Assembly (NCBI GenBank): GCA_039654915.1
Contig: CM077598.1
Coordinates: forward strand, 75,544,041 to 75,608,040
Length of the DNA stretch: 64,000 nt
Origin: Aquilaria yunnanensis
Lineage: Eukaryota > Streptophyta > Magnoliopsida > Malvales > Thymelaeaceae
Direction: 5' to 3'
Below, one piece after another: positions 11,049 through 21,900 of the stretch. Both the position numbers and the translations under genes were made by a program. The notes below the pieces were generated by a model. That model had not been told where the DNA came from. It made no database searches and was given only the letters and a program-made list of their open reading frames with translations. How positions within the stretch are numbered: the first letter of the stretch is position 1; each line of letters begins with the position of its first letter.

Positions 11049-11958
11049 ATGGAGAGACCAAACAGAAGCGACGTCCACCTGTCGCCGGAGGAAGAAGTGA
11101 AAGCAGAGGAGAAAACGAGGCGTTTCTTTGATGGTTTGGCGCCGCAGCGCCATACGAAGCCTCAACGTAGCGAGTACGCATCTCGCTACGTTGATTCTTT
11201 CGCTATCAAAGAACACCAGAACGTGTCCATACCTGAGAACGATCGTCTCCAACACCTCCAGAATGATCCTCACTTTCAGGTCACCTCATCTTCATGCTTG
11301 TTCCCTTGCCTTTTTGTTCGAGTTTCTTTTCATTTCCCGCTCAAGCGAAGTCTAAGGATCGAGTCTTTTGGACGGAGTTGGCAGGCGCTGAAGAGCTCTA
11401 ACCCCTAAATACAGAGTTTGAAATAAACAAAATTAATGCTGTCAGATTAATTTCTGCTTTGTTGATGACCAAACTCTGATTTCCTTTTGCTGAATTTTTG
11501 AACCAGAAAATGGTCTGGAGCCGCAAGGACACGACCGAGGAATTTGTGGAGATCGAGTACTACAATGATCTCAACTACATTGACAAGCAACATCATACGG
11601 TAAGACAATAAGGGGGTGTTCTGCTCGGAAGTATTTTCCCATTCCAGACAGGTAAAGGGTGTCTTAACAGTATTCGTCTGGAAATAACTGATTTTCCCAT
11701 TCCAGACAGGTGCAGGGTTCATCAGAATGGAGAGCGCCAATGGAAGAGCCTTTAGCCTGAAACCAGATCCGTCGACGGACCACCATGCTGCCTGCACCGG
11801 AAACCCGGCAACCAATGACTGGATCCCAGCTGCTCCATATACTGTACACAGATCTATATGTTTGTTTCATCAACACCTTTTTTGCCCGAAACACGTGACA
11901 TGTTCTTTGTCAATCACAGGAAGCCTTCACTTCGGACAAGCCAAAAAGGAGCGGTTAA
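11049..11958 (+). CDS. Conserved plant protein, possibly MEE59-like (166 aa, 4 exons)
   Basis: Exons 11049-11279, 11507-11599, 11706-11843 and 11920-11958 join in frame (77, 31, 46 and 13 codons with the stop) across GT/AG introns of 227, 106 and 76 bp. The start chosen is the ATG of MERPNRSDVHLSPEEE, because an upstream in-frame ATG (10974) adds only low-complexity basic sequence. The product is small, soluble and charged, with no signal peptide or membrane segment. Recognisable blocks are HTKPQRSEYASRYVD, EEFVEIEYYNDLNYIDKQHH, GNPATNDWIP and a C-terminal SDKPKRSG. From memory this order resembles the Arabidopsis maternal-effect-embryo-arrest protein MEE59, whose biochemical role I do not know; that assignment is tentative. 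The acceptor of exon 3 was placed at 11705 because the AG at 11709 leads straight into a stop. Confidence 0.75.
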
Positions 11959-13245
11959 CCACGTGGGCTGGCTGGTTAGGGTTCGCCTTGCTGCAAATTA
12001 AACTTATGCCGGACCCAAGAGCTAGCCTTTCAAGTTAGAATTTGTATCACCGTTCTATCGCTTCACTAAGCTCAATCTTACAATAAGACTCTGAATGTTT
12101 GAACCTAGTTCTCCTCATTGCAGTATTAAATAAACTTAAATTGGTCTACAATATACTGCATGTGTAAAAGGTGAGTATGCGACTTAAAATGGTTTTTAAA
12201 GGATAATGCATTCACACTAGAAGGAAACGCTCAAGCCACAGAGTAAACCCCTCGACAATATTTGCTACTTATGTTTTCACGGTTGTTAGCAGTAAAATAA
12301 ATAGGACTATCATAGAGGCTTGATTTTACCTTGTCAAGCAAAGAAGTAGACAATTTATTATGTTTGTAGTTTCTACAAACAATAATCACAAAGTTGCTTA
12401 AACCATTTTTTTTAATGGTTAATAAGCATTTTGACTCAATCCAACATATAAATACTTGTATTTCTTATTTGGATGATCCTTAGTTATGTACTTACACAAC
12501 AACTCAAATTTATGATACTGTTCCACTAATGATATTGTTTTCTGAAAAGTCATTTTGATATAAGTTGACATCAACTGGAAATAGTTGTCGAAGAGTGGTG
12601 GGGTGTGATCTATGTGGGTTGCTAGAATGGTAAGTTTGCTACGGTGGACTTGCAAGACCAAAACACAGAACGGGAAGAGTGGAAGAGGGAGCTCTAGGGT
12701 GTTTCCTGGGAAAGGGGGGGGGGGGTTGAGAAGTCTTTGGCGCTCATGTAAGTATTCCAGTAAAGTGTTTCTAAGTTCCTAGTATTGAAGTTTGCATACG
12801 TGAGAAAATGGGTGACGTCCCCTCTATATAGTGCTTCTTGGAAGGATCATGAGCGTTGGTTGGTTGGCCACATGTTGGTTATCACAGTAAGCTTGCTGAC
12901 TTTGTGGCGCAGTGTGAGGTTTGGTAGCCTATTCCTAACTACCTTCATGGTTGTACAGATGGGTAGGAGTGGAGCTTTGGGTGGTCTGAGCTTGATTCTC
13001 CCGAGGGTGGTTCTCTCTCCTGAGGAAGGGATTTCTGCTATGGAGGTTAAACTTAGTAGGCATATGGCATTGCTCGGGTGGTGCCTGGCTTAGGTATTCC
13101 TCAAGGTGCGCTTTGTCTAATATCCTGAGGAGCTTCCTTGGCAGCATTGGTAAGCCTTCCAAAGATATTACATCACTAGTTCCCTTTAACCCGATTACTC
13201 AAAGTTTGATTCTGAGCTTAGGAGGATAATGTGGGTGTTTCAATT
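11959..13245. other. 3' flank and intergenic region, possible decayed LTR
   Basis: An AATAAA near 12129 could serve as poly(A) signal of the preceding gene. Positions 12180-12700 show nothing recognisable. A run of 12 G lies at 12714-12725. Positions about 12590-13240, with a TATATAG at 12834, loosely resemble a reversed, decayed LTR of the Tat type found further right, but the match is too weak to call. Confidence 0.45.
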
Positions 13246-13723
13246 TGATAGCCAAAGGGCTATTACCCTCAAACTCCCAAGCCCTGACAAACACCACCCT
13301 TGGTAAAGACGAGCATCACCCTCGGAGAAGACGAGCACTAACCTTGGAAAGAGGGTTCGCAGTCCTTGACCCCCTAACCTTGGTAGTCCACCATCATCCT
13401 CGGGGAATAACAGGATTGACCTTGGGAGTACGGTGTGCCACCACCCTCGGTAAGATAACCTAGCCAACTTCAGGAAAAGTAAACTCACCATCCTCGGCAG
13501 GGGAAAACTACCTCCGAAGGGGATCCTCTGTGCCGAGGGGCGTTCCGAATGACCGGGGCAACCTCGGTAAAAGGCTTTCATATCCCGAAGTGGTCTTTTT
13601 ATCCCGAAGGGGTCTTGTCGGCAACAAAACGGTTAAGGAGCCTCTGACACAGAAACCTCGCACACGCCCTTGACACACAGGCCTCCCACGGCCCTAACTT
13701 CTAGCTAGAACAGCCTACGGCCA
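13246..13723 (+). repeat. E0 5' LTR, first part
   Basis: Starts TGATAGCC like the other Tat LTRs here and includes degenerate repeats of ACCCTCGG/ACCTTGG type. It ends at GGCCA, the target site duplicated by E1. Confidence 0.8.
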
Positions 13724-14550
13724 TGACACGATCCCCGTGCCCCTGCCCGGGATACCCTGTGAGCGTTTGTCTCACGGTGGATTGTAATTGGCTAGCTGGT
13801 TATGTGTGTGGATTAAATCCAATGCTACTAGTTGATTAACCTAGAAATGCAATATGTATGCACTTATGCTTTGACTTGGTTTATTAAAACCATAAAACAT
13901 TTAATCATTTAGACATTTAGCCGGCTAAGTAAAATTCTATATAAATAAATACAAAATGCCAAAGCATATCAAAATCAACCTTTGAGTGATTAACTACACA
14001 TACACCGCTCGTGAAAGCATTTATACATAAGTAATTAATGCTCTCACCCAGAGAACAATCCCCTGAGTCAAGGACTCTTTATAACATAAATACTGGAGGC
14101 AAAATAAAGTACTGTATCAAAATACAAGACTTTGCTGAGATCTTTTACCCTAGCTCCCACTTTGGACTCCTGTCCCAGTGGCGAGTCTCACAAGTCCTTT
14201 GCCAAGTGCTACTAGGCTCTGCAGCCATAGGAAGAAGCAAGTTAGTACCACAGCCTGACCAACAGACCAACTAAACACTTAAGCAAGCTAGAAACTTAAA
14301 GTTTCTCAACTACCGTACCTTTACAGACAAAAAGGTACTACCGTGATAATCCTCAGCGATTATCCGGTCCTGCTACTCCAGACTCTGCATAACAAACAGG
14401 GAGTGAGAATTCAACATTCTCAGTAAGGGTCTTCGATGTACCTGCAAGAAAAAGCTAGGACTCTGGCTGCGAGCTCACACAGCATGGGGGTACTAGTCAT
14501 ATATATATATACTAGGTCGGTAGACCTCTCCTCAAGTAGTCCTCTGTATC

Positions 14551-14661
14551 AGGCCAAGCGTAATCACTTAGCAACCTGACATATATACAGGCCAAGCGCA
14601 ATCACTTAGCAACCCGACATATAGGCCAAGCGCTATCACTTAGCAACCTATCATATGGCTC
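14551..14661. repeat. Three tandem copies of a 34-38 bp unit in the E1 LTR
   Basis: Units start at 14551, 14589 and 14623 with AGGCCAAGCG, then N-AATCACTTAGCAACC. The same array is in the other LTR at about 33050-33160. Confidence 0.85.
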
Positions 14662-15078
14662 AAGGGCGAACCTTAGCAAGCCTCATTCAAACATAGAACC
14701 TCTCACCTAGTTGTTATGCAGGGGAATTTATGACGGGACTTGTAGACTAGGCCGCAGGGCCTCTTTGATGTAAACTAGATGAACAAGGTTTCGCCTCGTG
14801 GCCTCGTGGCTCCGGCACGGCTAGGTCGACGAGGGTTCTAAACCTCTCACTTGAGCTATTGATAGCTAATTAAGTTCAATTGCAACATTTGTTTCCTTAC
14901 TTGTTGCCTAAGCAACTTACTTACCTCAAACAGTTCAAGAAAACTCATACTTCCGGTGGGACTTTCGGAAGTCTCGGAGTACCATCGGGATCCTCGGACC
15001 CTTAGGCACGTTCCGAACCTTCCGTAGTCTCGGTCGGGTCAACACAGCAAAAAGTCAACCCCCCCATTTTTAGGTGTT

Positions 15079-15200
15079 GGCGCTGCGTCGCCAAAGGCAA
15101 AAGGAATTGGCGACGCGTCGCCGACGAACAAACGTTCTGTGAACAAAAATTGGATTGGCGACGCGTCGCCAGTTTTCGGGCCAATTAGCGCCGCGTCGCC
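15079..15200. repeat. Cluster of four GGCG(A/C)CGCGTCGCC motifs in the E1 LTR
   Basis: Near-identical 14-mers lie at 15079, 15109, 15157 and 15187. The middle two are perfect palindromes GGCGACGCGTCGCC. The other LTR has the same cluster at 33578-33699, where the first copy reads GGCGCCGCGTCGCC. The motif is rich in CpG although the surrounding LTR is AT-rich. Confidence 0.85.
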
Positions 15201-16190
15201 AATTCTGCAGAAATGCAGAATTTGGCCGTTTGCTGCTATGAACTTTGGCAACCAAATACATATAGCAAACATGCATCAAAAGTTACCAAATTTCATACAC
15301 ATGAAGTACATGTTGCAAGGAACAAAACCAACTATCAAAGCTAAACTATGATGCATTAGAAACATCAAACCAATCCTTCGAATTTAGCTAGTCCATCATA
15401 ATTCCCAAAACGTTTCTTCACACCATACCCAAAAATTACTCAACTTTCTCAATCCATTTCAAACCAAAAGCAATCCAACAACTTAAAAACACTTTCTCCC
15501 TTACCTTAACACCAAGAACAAGTAAGAATTCGAACCCTTCCTCTTCCAAACAAGCTTCCAAAGTTCTACACAATTTCAAACCAAAACAAAGCTCTAAAAC
15601 ATCAAAAACACATCTTCTAACCAAAACCCAAGCTTCCAATCAACCAAATAACACAAATTCAATCAAGAACATAACTCATACCTCGTTCAAAAACAGGGGA
15701 TGGAGAAAAACGCCTCTCCAAGCTTCAAAAACATGGATTCAAGCTTGAAAATCACTTCTCCAAGCTTGAACATCCTTAATTACGCCTCTTGACACCAAGA
15801 TCACTTGATTCCAAGTTCAATTTGAGAGAGAAATGAGTGAGGGAAGCTTAAGAACGTGTTAATGGCAGCTTCTCCCCCTCTTTCCCTTCTTAAACCCTCA
15901 CTTAGCAACCAAGATCACCAAGGTTTCAAGTTAAGTGCAATTAGGTCCCCCATCTTTGTAACTTAACAGTTCTTGATTAAATCCTTGTCTATTTGTTGAG
16001 TTTGAGTTAAGGTTAAAAGTTAAGTTCTAAAAATTCATTTTAAAACACTCGGGACTCGTCCCGGCCACTCAGGGTGCAAAATTACCATTTTGCCCCTGAA
16101 CTTAGTTCAGAGCTTTATTCTTGTCGGAACTTAGTGAACTTTGGCAAACTTCTTAATTCTTGCTAGGCAAACTTAAATTAAACTTCTAAA

Positions 16191-18062
16191 CTAAATTCTA
16201 AAGTCCTTACCTCCCACTAGAAGGGCCGTAACATTCTCCCCTCCTTCTGGAATTTGGTCCCCCAAATTCCGCTGCAACTCTGGAAAAACACCAGGATATC
16301 TTTTCAGCATATCCTGCTCCGTCTCCCAGGTAGCTTCCTCCTCACTATGGTTAGACCAAAGGATCTTAACCATCGGAATCCACTTAGTCCGCAGTTTCTT
16401 GACTTGTCTATCTAAAATCTGAACTGGTTTTTCTTCATAAGTCAAGTCCTCCTGAATGGGTATGACTGAAGGATTTACTACCTGTCCGGGCTCAACTGTG
16501 CACTTCCTGAGTAAACTGACATGAAACACATTATGCACTTGAGAAAGGTTAGGCGGTAAAGCCAACCGATAAGCAACTTTCCCAACTTTCTCTAACACTT
16601 CATAAGGTCCAATGAACCTTAAAGCTAACTTGCCCCTCTGTCCAAAACGACTAACTCCTCTCATGGGCGACACTTTCAGAAGTACTTTGTCACCAACCTC
16701 AAAACTCAATTCTCTTCTTCTTCTGTTTGCATACTTAGTCTGTCTGTCATTAGCTGTCTTGATTCTCTGCTGAATGAACTTAATCTTAGCTGTAGTGTCA
16801 GCTATGATCTCAGGTCCAATAACCACTCTGTCTGTTGGATCTGCTCAACAATGAGGTGTCATACACCGTCTTCCATACAAAGCTTCATAGGGCGCCATTC
16901 CAATAACAGATTGATGACTATTATTATAGGCAAACTCGATCAATGGTAAGTGCTGATCCCAATCACCTCTGAAATCAATGACACACATGCGTAGCATGTC
17001 CTCTAAAGTCTGAATCACCCTCTCTGACTGTCCGTCAGTCTGTGGATGAAAAGCAGTACTGAGGCTAACTTTGCTGCCCAATGCTTCCTGAAAAGCATTC
17101 CAAAACCGTGATGTAAATCGTGGATCTCTGTCTGATATGATCTGATCCGGTATCCCATGGAGTCTCACAATCTCCCTGAGATATAACTGAGCCAACCTCT
17201 CCAATGTATAGGTGACTCTGATCGGTATAAAGTGTGCCGACTTCGTCAATCTGTCAACCACTACCCAAATAGCATCATGCTGACTCCGGGTGGTCGGTAA
17301 CCCCACTAGGAAATCCATAGTAACGGATCCCCACTTCCTCACTGGTAGAGATAAACTCTGAAGTGTGCCTGCTGGTTTCTGGTGTTCAGCTTTCACCACC
17401 TGACATGTCAAACACTTTGCCACATGTCCTCGTACATCTCTCTTCAGTCCTGGCCACCAAAAATGTGTCTTCAGATCTTGATACATCTTACTAACACCAG
17501 GGTGAATACTCAATGTACTGCTATGTGCCTCCTGTAGGACTTGCTGCCTAAGTCCCTCAACATTCGACACATAGAGTCGATCACCATAATGCAGTGTTCC
17601 ATCTTTGTACTTGAACTCTTTCTTCAAAGCACCAGTCTTAGCTTCACCTGAAATCTTCTTCAACAATGGATCTTTCAACTGAGCTTTTCTGACTCTGGCT
17701 AACCAAGCCGTCTGAATCTCCAAAACGTAGACTAAGGATTTTTCTCGACTTTGCCATAATTCATGCAAAGCTAAGAAACAATCCTTCAATGCTCCTTCTG
17801 AAGAATCTGTAGCCTGATCCTTGGACAAGATCACTCCTGTGTACTTCCGGCTCAAAGCATCTGCTACCACGTTCCCTTTACTAGCACAATACTCGATCGA
17901 ACAATCATAGTCTTTAATGTACTCAATCCATCGCCGCTGTCTCATGTTCAGATCCTTCTGAGTAAACAAATACTTCAAACTCTTGTGATCAGTGAAGATT
18001 CTGAACGATCTTCCCATCAAATAATGTCTCCATAATTTCAGTGCAAAGATCACTGCTGCAAG
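16191..18062 (-). pseudogene. E1 pol, 3' part: RNase H end, integrase, chromodomain
   Basis: Continues the frame of 29228-32092 exactly once element A and one target copy are removed (HDLE joined to LAAVIF). In order: the end of RNase H with [11 protein letters not shown], then integrase with the HHCC finger (H..H then C-L-T-C, about 17510-17400) and the DD35E residues (MDFLVG, SDRDPRF, QSERVIQ). A C-terminal chromodomain (about 16310-16450, KILWSNHSEEEATWE) places E1 in the chromovirus group. An in-frame TGA at 16845-16847 interrupts it where a Trp would be expected. The frame stays open across the polypurine tract and ends at 16191, 43 bp inside the 3' LTR. Confidence 0.93.
16234..16248 (-). 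other. E1 polypurine tract
   Basis: On the minus strand AGAAGGAGGGGAGAA directly precedes the 3' LTR terminus. It is the expected primer for plus-strand DNA synthesis and is also read as codons of the pol C-terminus. Confidence 0.85.
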
Positions 18063-18067
18063 CTCAA

Positions 18068-18934
18068 TGATAGCCAAAGGCTGTCGCCTCAATCTGGCCG
18101 AATACCCTGCCACAACAACAGCCAGAAGAACTGGTGCTTCCCGGGAATAGGTGGAATCATGCACCTCGGGAGATAGCCTGAGAGCTCCGAGCCTCGGCAC
18201 GCCAGTAAAACTTGAGGACTCCATTCGCCCCCCAAGGTTGTGAACAACGCGCCTTCGGAAAAGTGGCACCAGACATTGCTGCCCGAATATGATATCCCCG
18301 AAGGCGGAACCCCCTGGAACTGGGAACCCCCGAACAGAGGGTAGGCTTCCCGAAGAGGCTCTGTCCGAACTAGAGGACGACCTCGCCCAGGGACCTCGGG
18401 AGTACGGCAGGCGCATTTAAGGAAGCATTTAAGGAAGCCTCTGACACGTCCCACCACAGACGTAAAAAGTCGCCCTGACGCGCAGACGCCATCAGAATCA
18501 TATCATGGCCCGTCTCAGCACAAGGCTCGAGGCCATCTAGTTACCAACTATCTGTCCCCTACGCCCAGACGTTCAGGAGCATCCGACCGCACACGTGTCA
18601 TGATCTGAACGGGCTAGGTATTCCTATATATACAGGAAATAAATACTTGACAGGAGGTTGGCAGGCCGGATATACAGCTCCCACACCCTGAGAAAATACC
18701 AGGCGAGACTTTTCTGCCTTTCTCTTTGAGCTAGTGACTTTCTCCTTCTTCCGGCCACCACTGACTTGGGCGTCGGAGGCTCCCCCCCCGGAAAAACACT
18801 CCGGGGGCCTCCTAACCCTGTTTACCAGCTTTTCAGGTACTCTCCTTGGGGCGATCCACCTTCCAGGCGTTCTTCCTCCTAGAAGTCTCCTCAACAGTCA
18901 TCATGACTCACAACGATGAGGCCTTGGGCCATCA
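18068..18934 (+). repeat. A 5' LTR (867 bp)
   Basis: Starts TGATAGCCAAAGGC and ends GGGCCATCA. It contains the G-box/TATA promoter (18592-18633). The gag ATG at 18903 is inside it, 32 nt before the end. Confidence 0.96.
18592..18633 (+). promoter_or_regulatory. Tat LTR promoter: G-box and TATA box
   Basis: CACGTG (18592-18597) stands 27 bp before CTATATATAC (18624-18633). The pair is kept in the LTRs of B (37183, 37215), C (61592, 61558, reversed), D (49380, 49344, reversed) and E0 (34793, 34836). G-boxes bind plant bZIP/bHLH factors, so stress- or light-linked expression is possible. Confidence 0.7.
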
Positions 18935-21900
18935 TTTGGCGCCGTCTGTGGGAACCCGCTCGCAGATTGCCGTCGTTGAGACTCGGCGTTCTAAGGACAA
19001 GGGACTCCCAAGGTCCTCGTCCGCGCCTGAGATACAACCGGCTGCTGAGCAGACACTCCCAGAGACTTCTACGCCCGAGGAGGACCGCCCTCTGGTAATC
19101 ACCATGAGCTTCTTGAGGGACTTTCAGCGCTCGGTCGTTGCTGAAATGACTCAGCAGATCGACCGAAGATGGCCACAGCAGTCACAGGCCCAGAAACCCT
19201 CCTCATCAACACGCCCTCGGGAGAGAAGCCCCAAGTCTACACACCGCAGTTCAGAAAGTGGAGATCCTCGCGGAGAATCATCCACATAAGATATAGCCCT
19301 CGGGAAACGGCCTGTGGGACAAACCGGGTCCAAGCGACCGAGAGTCTCACAGCGAAGCAGTTCGTCGCCCGAGGCGAGGGCCCTGACCCCTCCGCGCCGA
19401 ACTCGCTCCCCGAAAAGGCGCCGTCGATCTCCCTCCCGCGAAAATGGTCCTAGCGCCACTGCGCTTATGGAAAGGATATTGGCACGGCTGGACAGAGTGG
19501 AGAAGCAAGTGACCAGAAAACCCGTTTGGGACAGGCTGTCGGGGGCATTATGCGAAGATGGCTCCCCGTTTATTCACACCGTCGTTGAGGCAGCTATGCC
19601 AGGCGACTTCAGAGTGCCTAGGCTGGAGATCTATGATGGCCGGACTGATCCACAGGCCCATCTGACGAAGTACAGGCGGAGCATGATAATGCACGGAGCT
19701 GATGACGCTACCATGTGCAAATGCTTTGAAGTCACCCTCACGGGCCCAGCAACAGCATGGTACAATTCTTTGCCCCCAGGGACTATCACTGAGTTTCAGG
19801 AGTTGTCCACAGCCTTTACCCAGCAGTTCATTGGGAGCAGGCCGACGGCCAAAATGCCTGTACAGATGTTCGACATAGAGCAGAGAAACGGAGAGACGAT
19901 CCGAGACTATGTCGAACGATTCAACAGGGAAGCACTCAGCGTCCCGGACTTCCGGCCCGAAATCCGCATCCTCGCTATGACACGGGGCCTTCGGCGTGAC
20001 TCACACCTGTTCTACGAGTTCTCAAAGGACCCCCCGGAGACCCTCGGAGAATTTTACCGAAGGGCAGAGCAGCACATGACAGCCGAGGAATTGAGGATGG
20101 CGGGGCCGAGGTCTGATCATCACCGCGCCGAAGGGTCCAGCCAGCAAGCTCGGCATCTTTCTGAACATACAGGTCGACCATGGCGAATGCGAGGAAAGAA
20201 ACCTCAAAGTTTCACACCCTTGAGCACGACACGGACCAACATTCTCATGGCGCTGGAAAGGCAAGGGACGCAGATTCGGCGGCCAAAGGCCATGGCCGCC
20301 GATAATAAGAAGAATGCCAAGAAGTTCTGCCAGTTTCATCGCGACCACGGTCATGACACCGAAGACTGCTTCCAACTGAAGAAGTACATAGAGTCGCTGA
20401 TCAAACAGGGCCAACTTCGCAAGTACCTACGGATGCCCTCCCCAAAGGGCAGAAAAGAGGAGGAAGAGAGGGCCGAAAACGAGGACTATGACTCAGACAG
20501 GCGGAGAAACAGAAGTCCAAAAAGGCGCCTTCCACCTCCAGTAGGGGTCATCCAAACCATCACCACGGGGCTCCCATCATCGGAAAGAAAGCGGAAGGCC
20601 AGAGAAATTGCGGTTATGGAGTATCAAAGTCCATCAAAGAAATTGGCTCGCAAAGATGGCTCCACTGTCGTCTTCCCCCACGACGACCCGCTGCTGATAA
20701 TGGCGAGAATAGGGAACTGGGACGTCAAGAGAGTGTTGCTTGATGATGGCTCAAATGCTGACGTCCTATTCTCGCACTTACTGCCGAGCTTGGGCATCTC
20801 CAGCAGCGAGCTGAAACCTGTCACCACGCCCACCTTCGGCGTTGGGCCATCCGAACTACCCGTCCTCGGATGGATCGACCTCCCTTTGATGATGAAAGGC
20901 ACTTCGGCAGATGGAGCAGCTGAGTTGTACAAGTCCACAATGGCAAGATTCATCGTCATGGACGTCCCGTCTTCGTACAACGCCATCCTTGGAAGGCAGA
21001 CTCAGGGGAACCTGCACATTCGCCCCGATGTGAAGTACTTGACTGTCACATTCGCCACCAAGGATGGAGATGCAGAGGTCTTCATCGACCAAGCCGAGGT
21101 AAGAAAGGTGTTTGTAAAAACACGAAAGGCTCCGGCAAACAGCTCTACACAAACGGTGGAGGCAAAGGCGCAGGAGAAAGGCAAAGAAGGAGATCCCGCA
21201 GAAGCAGAAACGGAAGCAGTAGATCTTGTCCCAGGACAATCTACCCGAATAGGGAAGAGCTTGGCCAAAGGTGATAAGGAAAATCTTGTATCCTTTCTGC
21301 TAAAAAATAAAGATCTGTTTGCCTACTCGCCGAAAGACATGCCAGGAGTAAACCCTGGCATAATACAGCACAGCCTCAAAGTAAGCCCGGAAGCAAAACC
21401 TATCAGGCAAAAGAAACGAAGCATCTCAGCCCACAAAAGCAACTTCGTGAAAACCGAAGTCCAGCGCCTATTGGATGCTGAAGTTATCAGGGAGGTAAAA
21501 TACCCCGAATGGTTAAGCAACGTGGTTATTGCCACAAAAGAAGGTAGCAGCAAACTCCGGATGTGCATTGATTTCAGAAACTTGAACGATGCTTGCCCGA
21601 AAGACTCATTTCCCCTCCCGCCAATAGATCAACTGGTAGATTCAACGGCCGAATACGGGCTACTGAGCTTCCTAGATGCCTTCAGCGGCTACCATCAGAT
21701 AAGGATGGACCCCGAAGATGAAGAGAAAACAGCCTTCATCACCGAGGGAGGAACGTACTGCTATATCAGAATGCCCTTCGGGCTGAAAAATGCAGGAGCC
21801 ACCTACCAGAGACTGATGAACAAGGTCTTTAAAGACCAAATGGGGAGAAACATGGAAGTATATGTTGATGATATGATAGTAAAAAGCAAGCTGCCCGGCT

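Larger units (their letters stand above)
13724..16233 (-). repeat. E1 3' LTR (2,510 bp)
   Basis: Begins TGACACGATCC and ends GCCGTAACA on +. It is equal in length to and almost identical with 32223-34732. Inside are a triplicated repeat (14551-14661) and a palindrome cluster (15079-15200). Short ORFs in it recur in the other LTR only because the LTR is duplicated. Confidence 0.96.

Noticed and set aside
12714..12725. Run of 12 G as a functional element
   Set aside because: Simple homopolymer, prone to sequencing error, with no supporting context.
14038..14274. 78-aa ORF, repeated identically at 32537-32773
   Set aside because: Both lie in the two LTRs of E1; identity reflects LTR duplication, and the peptide matches nothing recognisable.
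15002..15279. Overlapping minus-strand ORFs with repeated ATRRQ/GDASPI-type peptides
   Set aside because: They are translations of the palindrome cluster in the LTR in three frames, not a gene.
19314..19316. ATG at 19314 as the start of gag-pol in A
   Set aside because: The same frame is open upstream to the LTR ATG in D and C. In A a nonsense codon at 19287 merely makes 19314 look like a start.
21323..21568. Numerous ORFs antisense to pol, recurring in A and D
   Set aside because: They recur because the elements are homologous; their composition is a shadow of the conserved pol frame, and they lack promoters or splice structure, unlike the aORF.
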